A DNA stretch of 64,000 bases from Chlorops oryzae. Taxonomy: Eukaryota > Arthropoda > Insecta > Diptera > Chloropidae. The stretch is taken from NCBI GenBank assembly GCA_020466095.1, contig CM035807.1, positions 26,833,144 to 26,897,143 of the forward strand, read 5' to 3'. Of this stretch, positions 1-10,762 are shown piece by piece. Position 1 is the first letter of the stretch. The number at the start of each line of letters is the position of its first letter. A model generated the notes under the pieces. It saw nothing but the letters and a program-made list of their open reading frames with translations. It was not told the DNA's origin and did not search any database. The position numbers were made by a program, and so were the translations under genes.

Positions 1-236
1 GCGAAACTCAGAAAATAAATAAAAAACTTTTAAAAAAAGAGAAAAATCTGAAAAAAATATACCAGGAACGCGCTGATCGCTCCAAAATTAATTATTTAAA
101 AGGTATTGCTTATAATATGCATTTATTTTAATTTATTAATAAATCACCTGAATAACTTTTCCATTACATTTAAGTTTTTTGGTTTTAGTTAAAAAAAAAA
201 AAATTGCAACAATAAAAATTTATAAATACAAAATAC
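1..236. other. AT-rich sequence, no gene seen
   Basis: This is A/T-rich sequence with homopolymer A runs. No open frame of note and no recognisable repeat boundary. Confidence 0.5.
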
Positions 237-432
237 AAGTTTTCGGGATTTTGAGCTTTCGGGATTTTGAGTTTTCGGGATTTTGAGTTTTCGGGATTTT
301 GATTTTCGGGATTTTAAATTTTCGGGATTTTTTAATTTTCGGATTTTGAGCTTTCGGGATTATGAGTTTTCGGGATTTTGAGTTTTCGGGATTTTTGAGC
401 TTTCGGGATTTTGATTTTCGGGATTTTGAGCC
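237..432. repeat. minisatellite, unit about 16 bp (TTTCGGGATTTTGAG)
   Basis: About 12 imperfect head-to-tail copies of TTTTCGGGATTTTGAG vary by the loss of GAG or a change of T-run length. Both strands are open across it (SKSRKLKNPENSKSRK-type on minus), which is an effect of the repeat and not evidence of a gene. Confidence 0.85.
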
Positions 433-974
433 GTTCCCATTGATATCAGCTTGTAAATACACATTGATATATTTATTTTTATGTGAAATATTTTTATTTA
501 TATCTCTACTTGCTCTGTCGGTGCTTTTCTCCTTATTTTTTCTTATGACTTTCCGCTCTATAATTAATTTTTTTCTTTCGTTTTTGGCATAATTTTTCGC
601 ATACACCACTTTCTTATAGGCAAAAGAGAAGCTTTAATGCAATCAGAAGCTTCCGCCAAGGCCTATAATTTTACATAATAAATCCTTTTTTAACAGGAAC
701 GTTCATTATTTTTTGCAACCTTTAAGGCAATCTGGTTCTCATGGTACACAGTTTAATGCAGTGGAGAGAAAGTTCTTTTATTCGGGTTAATTTGAATTTC
801 GATTTAAAGAGGAGAGTTTTTCGTAGGCTAGCTGAAAAAAAAAATGATAGAGAGCAACTCCAGGGCTCATAAAAATTGTGTTATGGTCGTAAAAATTATT
901 ATGTTTCAGTGCAATATGACGGCTTAGCTCACAGCTGGCCACATTAATTTTAGAAGATTCAACGCAGCCCCATT
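433..974. other. unique AT-rich sequence, no gene seen
   Basis: No credible exon, RNA gene or repeat was recognised between the minisatellite and the inverted-repeat element. Confidence 0.4.
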
Positions 975-1373
975 GTTAAAGCCTATACTGAGATATGCAG
1001 TAACTACTTGCACATTAGGAGCCAATTCGCTACAACGTCGTAAAGTGTGAGAGAGACAACTATATTCACGCTCCTTGAATTCTTCAAATTATGCCAACAA
1101 TTTAACACCTTCGAAGTCGGTGTCAGTATTTCATTTGAAAAATGTGCCGCAATCAGCTGTCCTGGCATTTACTTCGCAATAAAAAATGAACATGTTCATT
1201 TTCTATGGCGAAGTAAAGCAGGCAAGTCGCATGCAACCCTGCGCACATGATTACTTGACATCTCAGTATAAGCGAAAGTAAAGTATTTACTTCGAAGTAC
1301 TTTTCAATTTTTTTTTGCACGTATTTCTTATGCAAGCTTTACTTACTGCATATCTCAGTATAGGCTTTTAACT
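975..1373. mobile_element. MITE-like element with about 30-bp terminal inverted repeats
   Basis: The left end GTTAAAGCCTATACTGAGAT (continuing ATGCAGTAA) at about 975-1004 matches, in reverse complement, the right end at about 1343-1373 with one extra A. A second, internal palindrome is centred at 1192/1193 (ACTTCGC...GCGAAGT, outer arms CCTG/CAGG), and part of the terminal motif recurs near 1260. There is no coding capacity, so it is non-autonomous. No clear target duplication was found. Confidence 0.75.
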
Positions 1374-2007
1374 GTGATTTGAACTTTCTTTGATAGGCAA
1401 TGAAAATACAAAACTCCAAGGGCAGCTTTAGAGCTGTCCGAAGATGTGAACAATTTCTGATGTCATTTGGAGGTCAATAATGAAATTAAGGACGCGCGAA
1501 GTTGTTGGAGGGTTTTCCGTACGTCCCTTGCCGATTTTTTTCTTCATCGAAATATCTTACATCGTAAATCAGGTCCTGTCAATACAAATTTATGCTAAAT
1601 GGCAGCACTATTCACTTGTGTTTCTGAACCCTACAACTTTATCCCTTATAAACAATTTCTTGCCGCATTAAAAATTCAGAAATAAAATGGGGAAAACGTA
1701 AAAAATATTTGCAAATTTTACAAGCGAATCTTATACCCACTCAAAATGAAGTATCCGCATAATTAGTTTTTGGTGTCCCATCTCAGTGTGATAACGAGCT
1801 ATCGGCATATTGTTCTGTTTTTAGTTTGAGCGAATTTCAAGGGAATTAAAACCACAAAATGGCTTTACCCTGCACGATATCTTATCAGAAAACATGGCTA
1901 ATATTGTGGTTATCATTCTAATTGGGGAAACCAAAGAAATGTCTTGTTATATCAGGCACTGTGTGATTAGGTAGAGTTAGAAAAAAGAAAAATGGGAAAT
2001 AGAAACT
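1374..2007. other. no gene seen
   Basis: AT-rich sequence with only short spurious frames. No repeat structure was recognised. Confidence 0.4.
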
Positions 2008-2420
2008 GGAAGGAGGAAGAAGAAGAGGAGGAAGAAGAAGAGGAGGAAGAAGAAGAGGAGAAAGAAAAGGAAGAAGAAGAGGAGGAAGAAGAAGAGGAGG
2101 AAGAAGAGGAGGAAGAAGAGGGGGAAGAAGAGGAGGAAGAAGAAGAGGAAGAAGAAGAGGAGAAAGAAGAAGAAGAGGAGAAAGAAGAAGAGGAGGAGGA
2201 AGAAGAAGAGGAGGAAGAAGAAGGGGAGGAAGAAGAGGAGGAAGAAGAAAAGGAGGATGAGGAAGAAGAGGAGGATGAGGAAGAAGAGGAGGAGGAGGAA
2301 GAAGAGGAGGAGGAGGAAGAAGAGGAGGAGGAAGAATAGGAGGAGGAAGAAGAGGAGGAAGAAGAGCAAAATAAAGACGAGGAGGAGGAAAAAGAACAAA
2401 ATAAAGAGGGAAAACACAAA
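2008..2420 (+). repeat. polypurine tract, (GGAAGAAGA)n-type microsatellite
   Basis: Over 400 bp of nearly pure purine is built from GAA, GAG and GGA triplets with no regular longer unit. It reads as poly-Glu on + and poly-Ser or Phe/Leu on minus. Long mirror-like purine tracts can form triplex DNA (established for such sequences; inferred here). Confidence 0.9.
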
Positions 2421-3776
2421 AGAAAATAAATAGAATGAAGTAATGGAAAAAAGGAAAATGTGGAAGAGGAAAATGGTGATGAGGAAAATGAAGAGCAAAA
2501 TTAGGACGACAAAGGAAGAAATTAGAAGAAAATAAAAACGAACCAAATGAATTAGAAAAAAATGAGGCAGAGGCATTTTCATAAGATACTTCCAGTAACC
2601 TTTAATCTTTTTTAATAGAATATGTAGTTAATTTTGAGATTTTTTTGAGGTGCTGCCATTATTTTCGCATAGGTTTTTCCCACGGAGCCTTTTCTGAAAA
2701 ATCCTTTACATATTAATGAGAATTAATGATGATCCATTGAACTTTGCACAGTTCCAGTTACAGTTACTGGCTATCAAAACTTAATTTTTCTTTTTCTTCA
2801 TTAGCCCACAAGTGTCCACCAGCAACAACAACAATCCAAATAATAATAACAATTGGTTGAAATATTGGCACACATCAGTTGAGATTCATATTAATGACTA
2901 CAATAGAAAAAGCACTCAACGTACCCACATGTTCGAAATTATTGCATTTTATTATGAATTTCTCTTTTGCGAACATCGAAACAAATTTTTATGGCAGAAT
3001 TTTCCCAACCACCTCGAAAGAAGTGCTCCAAGTGCTCCAAGAAAATGTGGACCGCCGATGGAAATCTTTCTTGTGCATCGTTTATCGCTCACGCCAGCGA
3101 AACTGGCCACTTTATTTCGTTTTAGCGCTCCGAATAGACACGGCAGTCATAAATTATGCAAAGTTCGTCCGTCCGTCCGTTGGTCCGTCCAATCGTTCGT
3201 TATGTCGGCGAATTGGTGCAGAAGACCCCACGAAAGAATGCACAACAAATGTGAAAATTTTTACTCCGCGATTCGTTGTCCGAACTGCAGCAACAGCGCC
3301 GCGCCACCGCTTATTTTCTTTCCTTTTTGAATTTAACTGGCTTATCATTTTTTTTTCTTCATATTTTCTTTTCTTTTCCAATTTTTTTTTTCTTCACTTT
3401 TTCTGTACAGTTAGTTCGGATGTGCATAACTAACGTGAATTGCTTTATTTTTGCTCTATGCTTACTTTTGTTATTTGAAACTCCAGAGCGAAGATAACGG
3501 GACGCCACTGTCGGATCAAATGGAAAATGTTCATAAAAAGCGCGGAAAAGAGCGTTAAACAAAATTAAATATGATCGATCGAATCGGCGTTGATTTCTAA
3601 CACAAAAAATGGAGAGAGAGATAGAGAGAGAAAAATTATTGATGATTTAACGTGGAATTTCAAAATTGTTCACCCAAATTTTTGTGTCTTTGTTTTTTAA
3701 ATATTCCTCTAGGCTTTTCAAACAGCTCTAAATGAACCTGAAATGTCCACTAATTATGGCCAACCGTGAAGCCAGC
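2421..3776. other. no secure gene; purine-rich tail then mixed sequence
   Basis: Purine-rich to about 2580. At 2781-2804 a T/C-rich run ends in TTCATTAG, a good splice-acceptor look-alike, followed by a frame starting PQVSTSNNNNPNNNNNWLKY. No donor or homology supports it. (CCGT)n-like bases lie at 3166-3190, and GAGA runs at about 3611-3632. Confidence 0.35.
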
Positions 3777-4077
3777 CGGGCCGAACGTCCCTAAAGCTGG
3801 CAGAGCAAAGTCAGCAGAATCAAAAAAAATATGTGGAACATTAAAGGCTAATTAAAGGCTAATTAAATGCCCTAATCCGAAAATTTCGGCTCCAGCCATT
3901 TCCCCGGAAAATCCATGTTCTGCTAGCTTAACGTTAAGCTGGCAGAGCATGCTCCAAAAAATGGATTGCACAACAATTTCAGCAATTTAATTACCACAGG
4001 AATTAACGGCTCATTAAAGGCTCTACGAAAATCTAATTTCCCATTTTTCGGCTCCAGCCGTTTCCCGGAAAATCCAT

Positions 4078-4980
4078 GCTCTGCCACCACGTGGGCAGAG
4101 CTTCTTAACAAAACCTGTTTCGGATAAAAAATTCGAACTTTTTTTAGGAATTATTTAAAGGCTCATTAAAGGCTCTACGAAAATCTAATTTCCCATTTTT
4201 CGGCTCCAGCCGTTTCCCGGAAAATCCATGCTCTGCCACCACGTGGGCAGAGCATCGTATAAAAACCTGTTTCGGATAAAAAAATTCGAACTTTTTTTTA
4301 GGAATTATTTAAAGGCTCATTAAAGGCTCTACGAAAATCTAATTTCCCATTTTTCGGCTCCAGCCGTTTTCCCGGAAAATCCATGCTCTGCCACCACGTG
4401 GGCAGAGCATCGTATCAAAACCTGTTTCGGATAAAAAATTCGAACTTTTTTTTAGGAATTATTGAAAGGCTCATTAAAGGCTCTACGAAAATCTAATTTC
4501 CCATTTTTCGGCTCCAGCCGTTTCCCGGAAAATCCATGCTCTGCCACCACGTGGGCAGAGCATCGTATAAAAACCTGTTTCGGATAAAAAATTCGAACTT
4601 TTTTTTAGGAATTATTTAAAGGCTCATTAAAGGCTCTACGAAAATCTAATTTCCCATTTTTCGGCTCCAGCCGTTTCCCGGAAAATCCATGCTCTGCCAC
4701 CACGTGGGCAGAGCATCGTATAAAAACCTGTTTCGGATAAAAAATTCGAACTTTTTTTTAGGAATTATTTAAAGGCTCATTAAAGGCTCTACGAAAATCT
4801 AATTTCCCATTTTTCGGCTCCAGCCGTTTCCCGGAAAATCCATGCTCTGCCACCACGTGGGCAGAGCATCGTATAAAAACCTGTTTCGGATAAAAAATTC
4901 GAACTTTTTTTTAGGAATTATTTAAAGGCTCATTAAAGGCTCTACGAAAATCTAATTTCCCATTTTTTCGGCTCCAGCCG
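4078..4980 (-). repeat. left-arm tandem array, 153-bp units (6 hairpins)
   Basis: The hairpin GCTCTGCC-ACCACGTG-GGCAGAGC starts at 4078, 4230, 4385, 4538, 4691 and 4844, giving spacings of 152-155 bp. The rest of each unit includes CCTGTTTCGGATAAAAAATT and AATCTAATTTCCCATTTTTC. Units are almost identical, which points to recent amplification or gene conversion. The first unit reads GAGCTTCTTAAC instead of GAGCATCGTATA after the hairpin. Confidence 0.92.
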
Positions 4981-5065
4981 TTTCCCGTAAAAAGAACTGT
5001 TCCGAATAACAAAATCGAACTTTTTTCTCAGAACGCGGCGCGTGAGCAGAGCATCGTAAGAATCC

Positions 5066-5425
5066 CAGCAGGCAAAGACATCCAGCAGGAAAAAAACATT
5101 AGTGATTTCATTGAGTCATACAGATAACATTGTAATGTATGACAAATTGGGGGACATGTCATCGTGGAGGGATGCTGTAAATGTTCTTGAATCTCATTGG
5201 CTACTGAAATTTAAATAAGGTTTTAGCGCCAGTTGAGCCTATGCATGGATGGCGTAGTGACTAACTGCTCGACTTACAATCCGAAGACCGCCGGTTCGAT
5301 CCCTGGCTGAGGAAAACAAAAATTTTTATACATAGATTTTTCAAAATTTTCTAAATATTCAAGGAGAAGACAAAGAAGACAGTTTTCAAACCGGTTTCTA
5401 TGAAGTGGCAATTATAAAGAGCATG
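5066..5425 (+). repeat. foldback central module, related to the element at 43624-44174
   Basis: It starts CCCAGCAGGCAAAGACATCC and then reads GTCATCGTGGAGGGATGCTG, a tRNA-like core, GGCTGAGG and GGTTTCTATGAAGTGGCAAT. The same order and near-identical motifs are found in reverse complement at about 43800-44174. It therefore looks like a copy of that element, truncated at its right end, captured between the foldback arms. Confidence 0.8.
5248..5312 (+). other. tRNA-like (pol III A/B box) module
   Basis: TGGCGTAGTGACTAACTG fits a degenerate A box (5250-5267). GGTTCGATCCC (5293-5303) is an exact B box (GGTTCGANNCC). Between them, CTTACAATCCGAAGACC resembles a tRNA anticodon arm and variable loop. 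No acceptor stem closes, so it is tRNA-derived and not a functional tRNA gene. Confidence 0.65.
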
Positions 5426-5429
5426 TGGG

Positions 5430-7270
5430 AAACGGCTGGAGCCGAAAAAATGGGAAATTAGATTTTCGTAGAGCCTTTAATGAGCCTTTAAATAATTCCT
5501 AAAAAAAAGTTCGAATTTTTTATCCGAAACAGGTTTTTATACGATGCTCTGCCCACGTGGTGGCAGAGCATGGATTTTCCGGGAAACGGCTGGAGCCGAA
5601 AAATGGGAAATTAGATTTTCGTAGAGCCTTTAATGAGCCTTTCAATAATTCCTAAAAAAAAGTTCGAATTTTTTATCCGAAACAGGTTTTGATACGATGC
5701 TCTGCCCACGTGGTGGCAGAGCATGGATTTTCCGGGAAACGGCTGGAGCCGAAAAATGGAAATTAGATTTTCGTAGAGCCTTTAATGAGCCTTTAAATAA
5801 TTCCTAAAAAAAAGTTCGAATTTTTTATCCGAAACAGGTTTTTATACGATGCTCTGCCCACGTGGTGGCAGAGCATGGATTTTCCGGGAAACGGCTGGAG
5901 CCGAAAAATGGGAAATTAGATTTTCGTAGAGCCTTTAATGAGCCTTTAAATAATTCCTAAAAAAAAGTTCGAATTTTTATCCGAAACAGGTTTTTATACG
6001 ATGCTCTGCCCACGTGGTGGCAGAGCATGGATTTTCCGGGAAACGGCTGGAGGAAAAAAAATTTTTTCTAGATTTAAATTTAAATAATTCCAAAAAAAAA
6101 GGAATTTTTTTCCAAACGGTTTTTATGAGTTGCCCATTAGAGCATGGTTTTGGGAAACGGCTGGAGCCGAAAAAGGGAAATTAGATTTTCGTAGAGCCTT
6201 TAATGAGCCTTTAATAATTCCTAAAAAAAAGTTCGAATTTTTTATCCGAAACAGGTTTTATACGATGCCTGCCCACGTGGTGGCAGAGCATGGATTTTCC
6301 GGGAAACGGCTGGAGCCGAAAAATGGGAAATTAGATTTTCGTAGAGCCTTTAATGAGCCTTTAAATAATTCCTAAAAAAAAGTTCGAATTTTTTATCCGA
6401 AACAGGTTTTTATACGATGCTCTGCCCACGTGGTGGCAGAGCATGGATTTTCCGGGAAACGGCTGGAGCCGAAAAATGGGAAATTAGATTTTCGTAGAGC
6501 CTTTAATGAGCCTTTAAATAATTCCTAAAAAAAAGTTCGAATTTTTTATCCGAAACAGGTTTTTATACGATGCTCTGCCCACGTGGTGGCAGAGCATGGA
6601 TTTTCCGGGAAACGGCTGGAGCCGAAAAATGGGAAATTAGATTTTCGTAGAGCCTTTAATGAGCCTTTCAATAATTCCTAAAAAAAAGTTCGAATTTTTT
6701 ATCCGAAACAGGTTTTGATACGATGCTCTGCCCACGTGGTGGCAGAGCATGGATTTTCCGGGAAACGGCTGGAGCCGAAAAATGGGAAATTAGATTTTCG
6801 TAGAGCCTTTAATGAGCCTTTAAATAATTCCTAAAAAAAAGTTCGAATTTTTTATCCGAAACAGGTTTTTATACGATGCTCTGCCCACGTGGTGGCAGAG
6901 CATGGATTTTCCGGGAAACGGCTGGAGCCGAAAAATGGGAAATTAGATTTTCGTAGAGCCTTTAATGAGCCTTTAAATAATTCCTAAAAAAAAGTTCGAA
7001 TTTTTTATCCGAAACAGGTTTTTATACGATGCTCTGCCCACGTGGTGGCAGAGCATGGATTTTCCGGGAAACGGCTGGAGCCGAAAAATGGGAAATTAGA
7101 TTTTCGTAGAGCCTTTAATGAGCCTTTAAATAATTCCTAAAAAAAGTTCGAATTTTTTATCCGAAACAGGTTTTTATACGATGCTCTGCCCACGTGGTGG
7201 CAGAGCATGGATTTTCCGGGAAACGGCTGGAGCCGAAAAATGGGAAATTAGATTTTCGTAGAGCCTTTAA
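5430..7270 (+). repeat. right-arm tandem array, 153-bp units, inverted (about 11 hairpins)
   Basis: Reverse-complement copies of the left-arm unit have hairpins at about 5545, 5699, 5851, 6003, 6266 (damaged), 6419, 6572, 6725, 6878, 7031 and 7183. Shared variants, such as TTTCAATAATT paired with GTTTTGATACG, occur on both arms. The block at 6050-6145 is degenerate and resembles the outer part of the central spacer. Confidence 0.92.
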
Positions 7271-7511
7271 TGAGCCGTTAATTCCTGTGGTAATTAAATT
7301 GCTGAAATTGTTGTGCAATCCATTTTTTGGAGCATGCTCTTGCCAGCTTAACGTTAAGCTGGCAGAACATGGATTTTCCGGGAAATGGCCTGGAGCCGAA
7401 AATTTCGGATTAGGGCATTTAATTAGCCTTTAATTAGCCTTTAATGTTCCACATATTTTTTTTTGATTCTGCTGACTTGCTCTGCCAGCTTTAGGGACGT
7501 CCGGGCCGAAG

Positions 7512-7790
7512 CGATTTTATGTTTTAACACATAAGTGAGAATCTTTTATGGAGATTTTTTACCGTTTTACTATTTTGCATTTTCCAATTACGAACGGATC
7601 GTTACATAAGTGCGCAGATACAGTTTAGTTAGCCTTTGTTGTTGTTTTTATTTATTTTTATTTATTAATTTGAGGCTGCAGCCATTTAGACATCATTAGA
7701 GAGTCTTTGAAATTAATTAGGAAAATTTCAAATCTTGATGGAATATTAATTTTTGCAAATACTTGTCAATAAGAGGAGTTTATAAGTTGG
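7512..7790. other. no gene seen
   Basis: Short AT-rich spacer between two inverted-repeat elements. Confidence 0.4.
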
Positions 7791-8473
7791 TTAACCCTTT
7801 CGTTGCCGCATTTTGATCATTGGGTGAATGATGTTCTTTTGTATTTGTAAAGTGAGGATTTTGAGATCAAATTGGTGCATTTTGCACTTAATTCGATTAC
7901 TATTATTAACAATCACAACTACGGCTCGGGAAAAATGCACCAAAAATGACTTTAAAACCAATTAAAAAATGTTGGTAAGGTTTCTTCTTAGCTCATTCCT
8001 CTGAAAAATCTCCTTCAGGTCTTTGTTTTGTGGTTTAAAATTTATTAAAAATATTCCATTTTGAGGGGTTTTCTTTGTTTCCATTGCAACTTAAAATTCA
8101 ATGCAAGAAAAACTATTAATATAATATACAGAAAATATTATTTGAAATGATTGTTTGGCCATTGGACAAAGATTCTAAGGACATATTCCAGATGCATTAA
8201 TTTCGACATTTTAATAAAATTTTTTCATCGTTTTCAACGCAATTTTTCTCATTTTAAGGGCAATTTTTCCCGAGCCCTAGTCATTACACTTCATCATAGA
8301 CTATAGTCTTAAGGAGAATTTAAACCAGGCTTATTATTTTATATGAAATTTTTTGAAAATTTCGAAGATGGATAAGTTATTTGAGTTAAACTGGCTATTA
8401 GAGTACTAAAACTTTCGAAGTTCTTATATCCACTTAAAGGCTATGGCCATGAAAGTAGTACTTGTTGGTCGTC

Positions 8474-8504
<31 letters not shown>

Positions 8505-8520
8505 GGCACGAACGGGTTAA
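7791..8520. mobile_element. piggyBac-like non-autonomous element (TTAA-flanked)
   Basis: TTAA (7791-7794) is followed by CCCTTTCGTTGCCGCATTTT. The right end CGGCACGAACGGG is followed by TTAA (8517-8520). The ends are inverted repeats (CCCKTTCGTKGCCG, loosely) and TTAA is the piggyBac target duplication. There is no coding capacity. It carries a run of about 30 A next to the right terminus and a second inverted repeat inside. Confidence 0.65.
7923..8277. mobile_element. nested inverted-repeat element
   Basis: CGGCTCGGGAAAAATGC near 7923 is matched in reverse complement by GCAATTTTTCCCGAGCCC near 8260-8277, and both are flanked by TA. It lies wholly inside the TTAA-flanked element, so it would be a later insertion or a shared internal repeat. 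Confidence 0.5.
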
Positions 8521-10762
8521 AGTTTTTTCAGATTTCTTAAAATTGTAATTTTATGTGCGTAGGAGAATTTTTCATAAGTTTAATTTAAAAAAAAGGGTAG
8601 ATAGCTCGCTGGGATCTCCCCAATTTTTACATTTGTTCACATATTTTCAAGTCAAGCACTATTTTCCATCGCAAAAAGAACACAATTTGTGTACATTGTG
8701 TTGATTTTGTGTTTTTTTTTTTTTTAATGGTTGTTTGCTTTAAATGGAATGTTAGAAATGTGTTCTTTTTGTTTTCTTCGAAACTTCGCTGCTTTTGATC
8801 ACAAGCCAAGTTCCACTGTTCGATTGTTTGAACAGTTGATGGGTTAAAAATTGCTTCCATACTTTTGTTCTCGTTTTTTCCCCTCATCCTGTTGTATATT
8901 CTCTTAAGAATGAAAACAGATCTAAGCATTTGAAGCGAAAATTCATGTTAAAGAAAGAGATTTTAAAAACATGGCTTTGCTTTTTTGTATGGTCGCCATA
9001 AAGCCTACAGTGTATGGTATGTAAATAGTTTCTTACATATGTGGCTCTGACGTCACTCAATAATTGTTAGGTAATTCGCATATTACCTTGAGAAATTCAT
9101 TGTAGGCACGCTGCACGCAAAAAGTCGTTCATTGAGTGTGGTTAGTGACGTCGAATTGACGTCAAACTCACGTACGATGGAACTACATATTTACATATTG
9201 TGCATGAAAGCCTTTCCTTTGGAGGGAATTCTTTAATTCAAGGGAACATTGTACTTCAGATTAAAAGGGAATTAAATTAAAATTAGAAAATAACGAGGAA
9301 ACCTCAAGGTAAATTCTTTATCGAACATTATTCATATTGAAATATTGAAAGCTCATGCAAAATATTGATTAAAGAAGAAATTGCAACTTCCTCACCCTTC
9401 AAACAATGTGCCGCCCAAGCTCCCTCATATGAAATTCCTTATTTTTAAGGAATTTTTTCCTCTTAACATTCCTCTTAATAATTCATTCAAATATTTCATG
9501 CGATCAAAAACTTCAACCTTTTTGTGCCATTTTTACGTAAGACTAAAAAATAATAAAAAAATAAAATAAAAAAATAATTTCAAAGAAACCGCAATCGATT
9601 AAAGTTTCGTGCCTTTTATTAAGACAACTTAATTTTATTTTATTTTATTTTTTGCTTGCTAAATTGTGTATTAATGTCCACAATGGGAATTCCGTAGCAC
9701 CACAATCATTAACATGACAGAGAGAAGTGCGTTGTCTTCGACGCTCCAAAGCGTCGTACTTTATTTTTTAGATGAATGGGTTAAATTTTGAAAATACCTC
9801 AAGCGAGTGGAGAATATGCTTATTGTACATGCGGAATGTTTTGGTGTCTTAAAATGTTTTCTTTTGGCTTTTCCACTGTATTAACACAATGGAGTTTACA
9901 TAACCGCCAGCATCACATTCGCAGACGTCAGAACAATATGCGTAAAAAGCTGTTGACGGATTAACCGACAGACAGACGGACGGACGGACATGAGCACGTT
10001 GGCGGCGCCGGCAGTGACAGTCTAAGCTCCAACAACGCAACAATCTGTGTAATAATAATGCAAATGTGACAATTTTTTCAAAAACAAAAAACAAAAAAAT
10101 ATTTACTTAAAAAATGCTGCTGGTTCGGTTTTCCTTCTTCTTCTTCTGGCTGCGTTGATTTTTGCAGCTCGAGCTTTTACTGTCGACATTTCTCGGTTTG
10201 GTTATACGGAAAATATTTTCATATGTGGGTTAAGTTGTCGCCGCTGTTGCTGGTAGCTGCTCACGAATGCAATGAAATGATGTGTTGCTGGCATGTCTCT
10301 GCGCTGTGTGTAATGATGAATGTGCGCGTAAAAATATTTCTGAATTCATTCACCTCACCTCATAAGATTGCTTTTTTAAATCCTCCTCTTTTTTCTCTCG
10401 GTTTTCCTCTGTTTTTTTTTTTTTTTTTTTTTTCATTTGATTAAATGACTTTTGTGTGCGGCCGTGTTTACGGCAACACCTTCTTATTTAACCGAAAAAA
10501 TGTATAGCATGATATAAATGTACATCATTCATGTATATCATGAGATATTTGTTTGGTGCTCTAAATAAACGATCGTAAATGTTTAATGTTTGTGATGAGC
10601 CGAAAATTTGGCCTACTACTGGTGATCAGTAATCGACGTATACGAATATATTTCATTTTTTTTTAAACCAGGGAAATGTTCAGAAGCGCAATCAAAAAAG
10701 AGATATGAATACAATTTTCCTTATCGAAGGAGTTCAGCTATCTCGACGAAATTCATTTTGAA
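8521..10762. other. no gene seen; CRE-like cluster and simple repeats
   Basis: AT-rich. TGACGTCA-type sites lie at 9048-9055, 9146-9153 and 9157-9164. A (CGGA)n-like stretch lies at 9970-9990, and T-rich runs at about 10410-10435. The segment at about 10715-10755 (TATCGAAGGAGTT, GACGAAATT) matches part of the dispersed repeat at about 33175-33210. Confidence 0.4.

Larger units (their letters stand above)
3777..7511. mobile_element. foldback-type transposon with tandem-array arms
   Basis: The two ends are inverted copies: CGTCCCTAAAGCTGGCAGAG on the left and its reverse complement at about 7482-7501. Inside each end is a 0.2-kb inverted segment with the palindrome AGCTTAACGTTAAGCT, then an array of a 153-bp unit in one orientation on the left (4078-4980) and in the opposite orientation on the right (5430-7270). 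The middle (about 4981-5430) is different sequence with a tRNA-like core. Long inverted repeats made of tandem subunits are the hallmark of Drosophila FB-type foldback elements. No transposase frame is present. The repeated frame AEHGFSGKRLEPKNGKLDFR is a by-product of the array. Confidence 0.85.

Noticed and set aside
1967..2582. Long poly-Ser, Phe/Leu and poly-Glu open frames
   Set aside because: They are translations of a purine microsatellite, open on both strands, with no other protein content.
5248..5312. Genuine tRNA gene
   Set aside because: A and B boxes are present, but no acceptor stem pairs and no T-run terminator follows in the right place.
3923..7433. Repeated frame AEHGFSGKRLEPKNGKLDFR as a possible protein family
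   Set aside because: It is the same non-coding 153-bp unit read in one frame, interrupted in every unit, with no start context.
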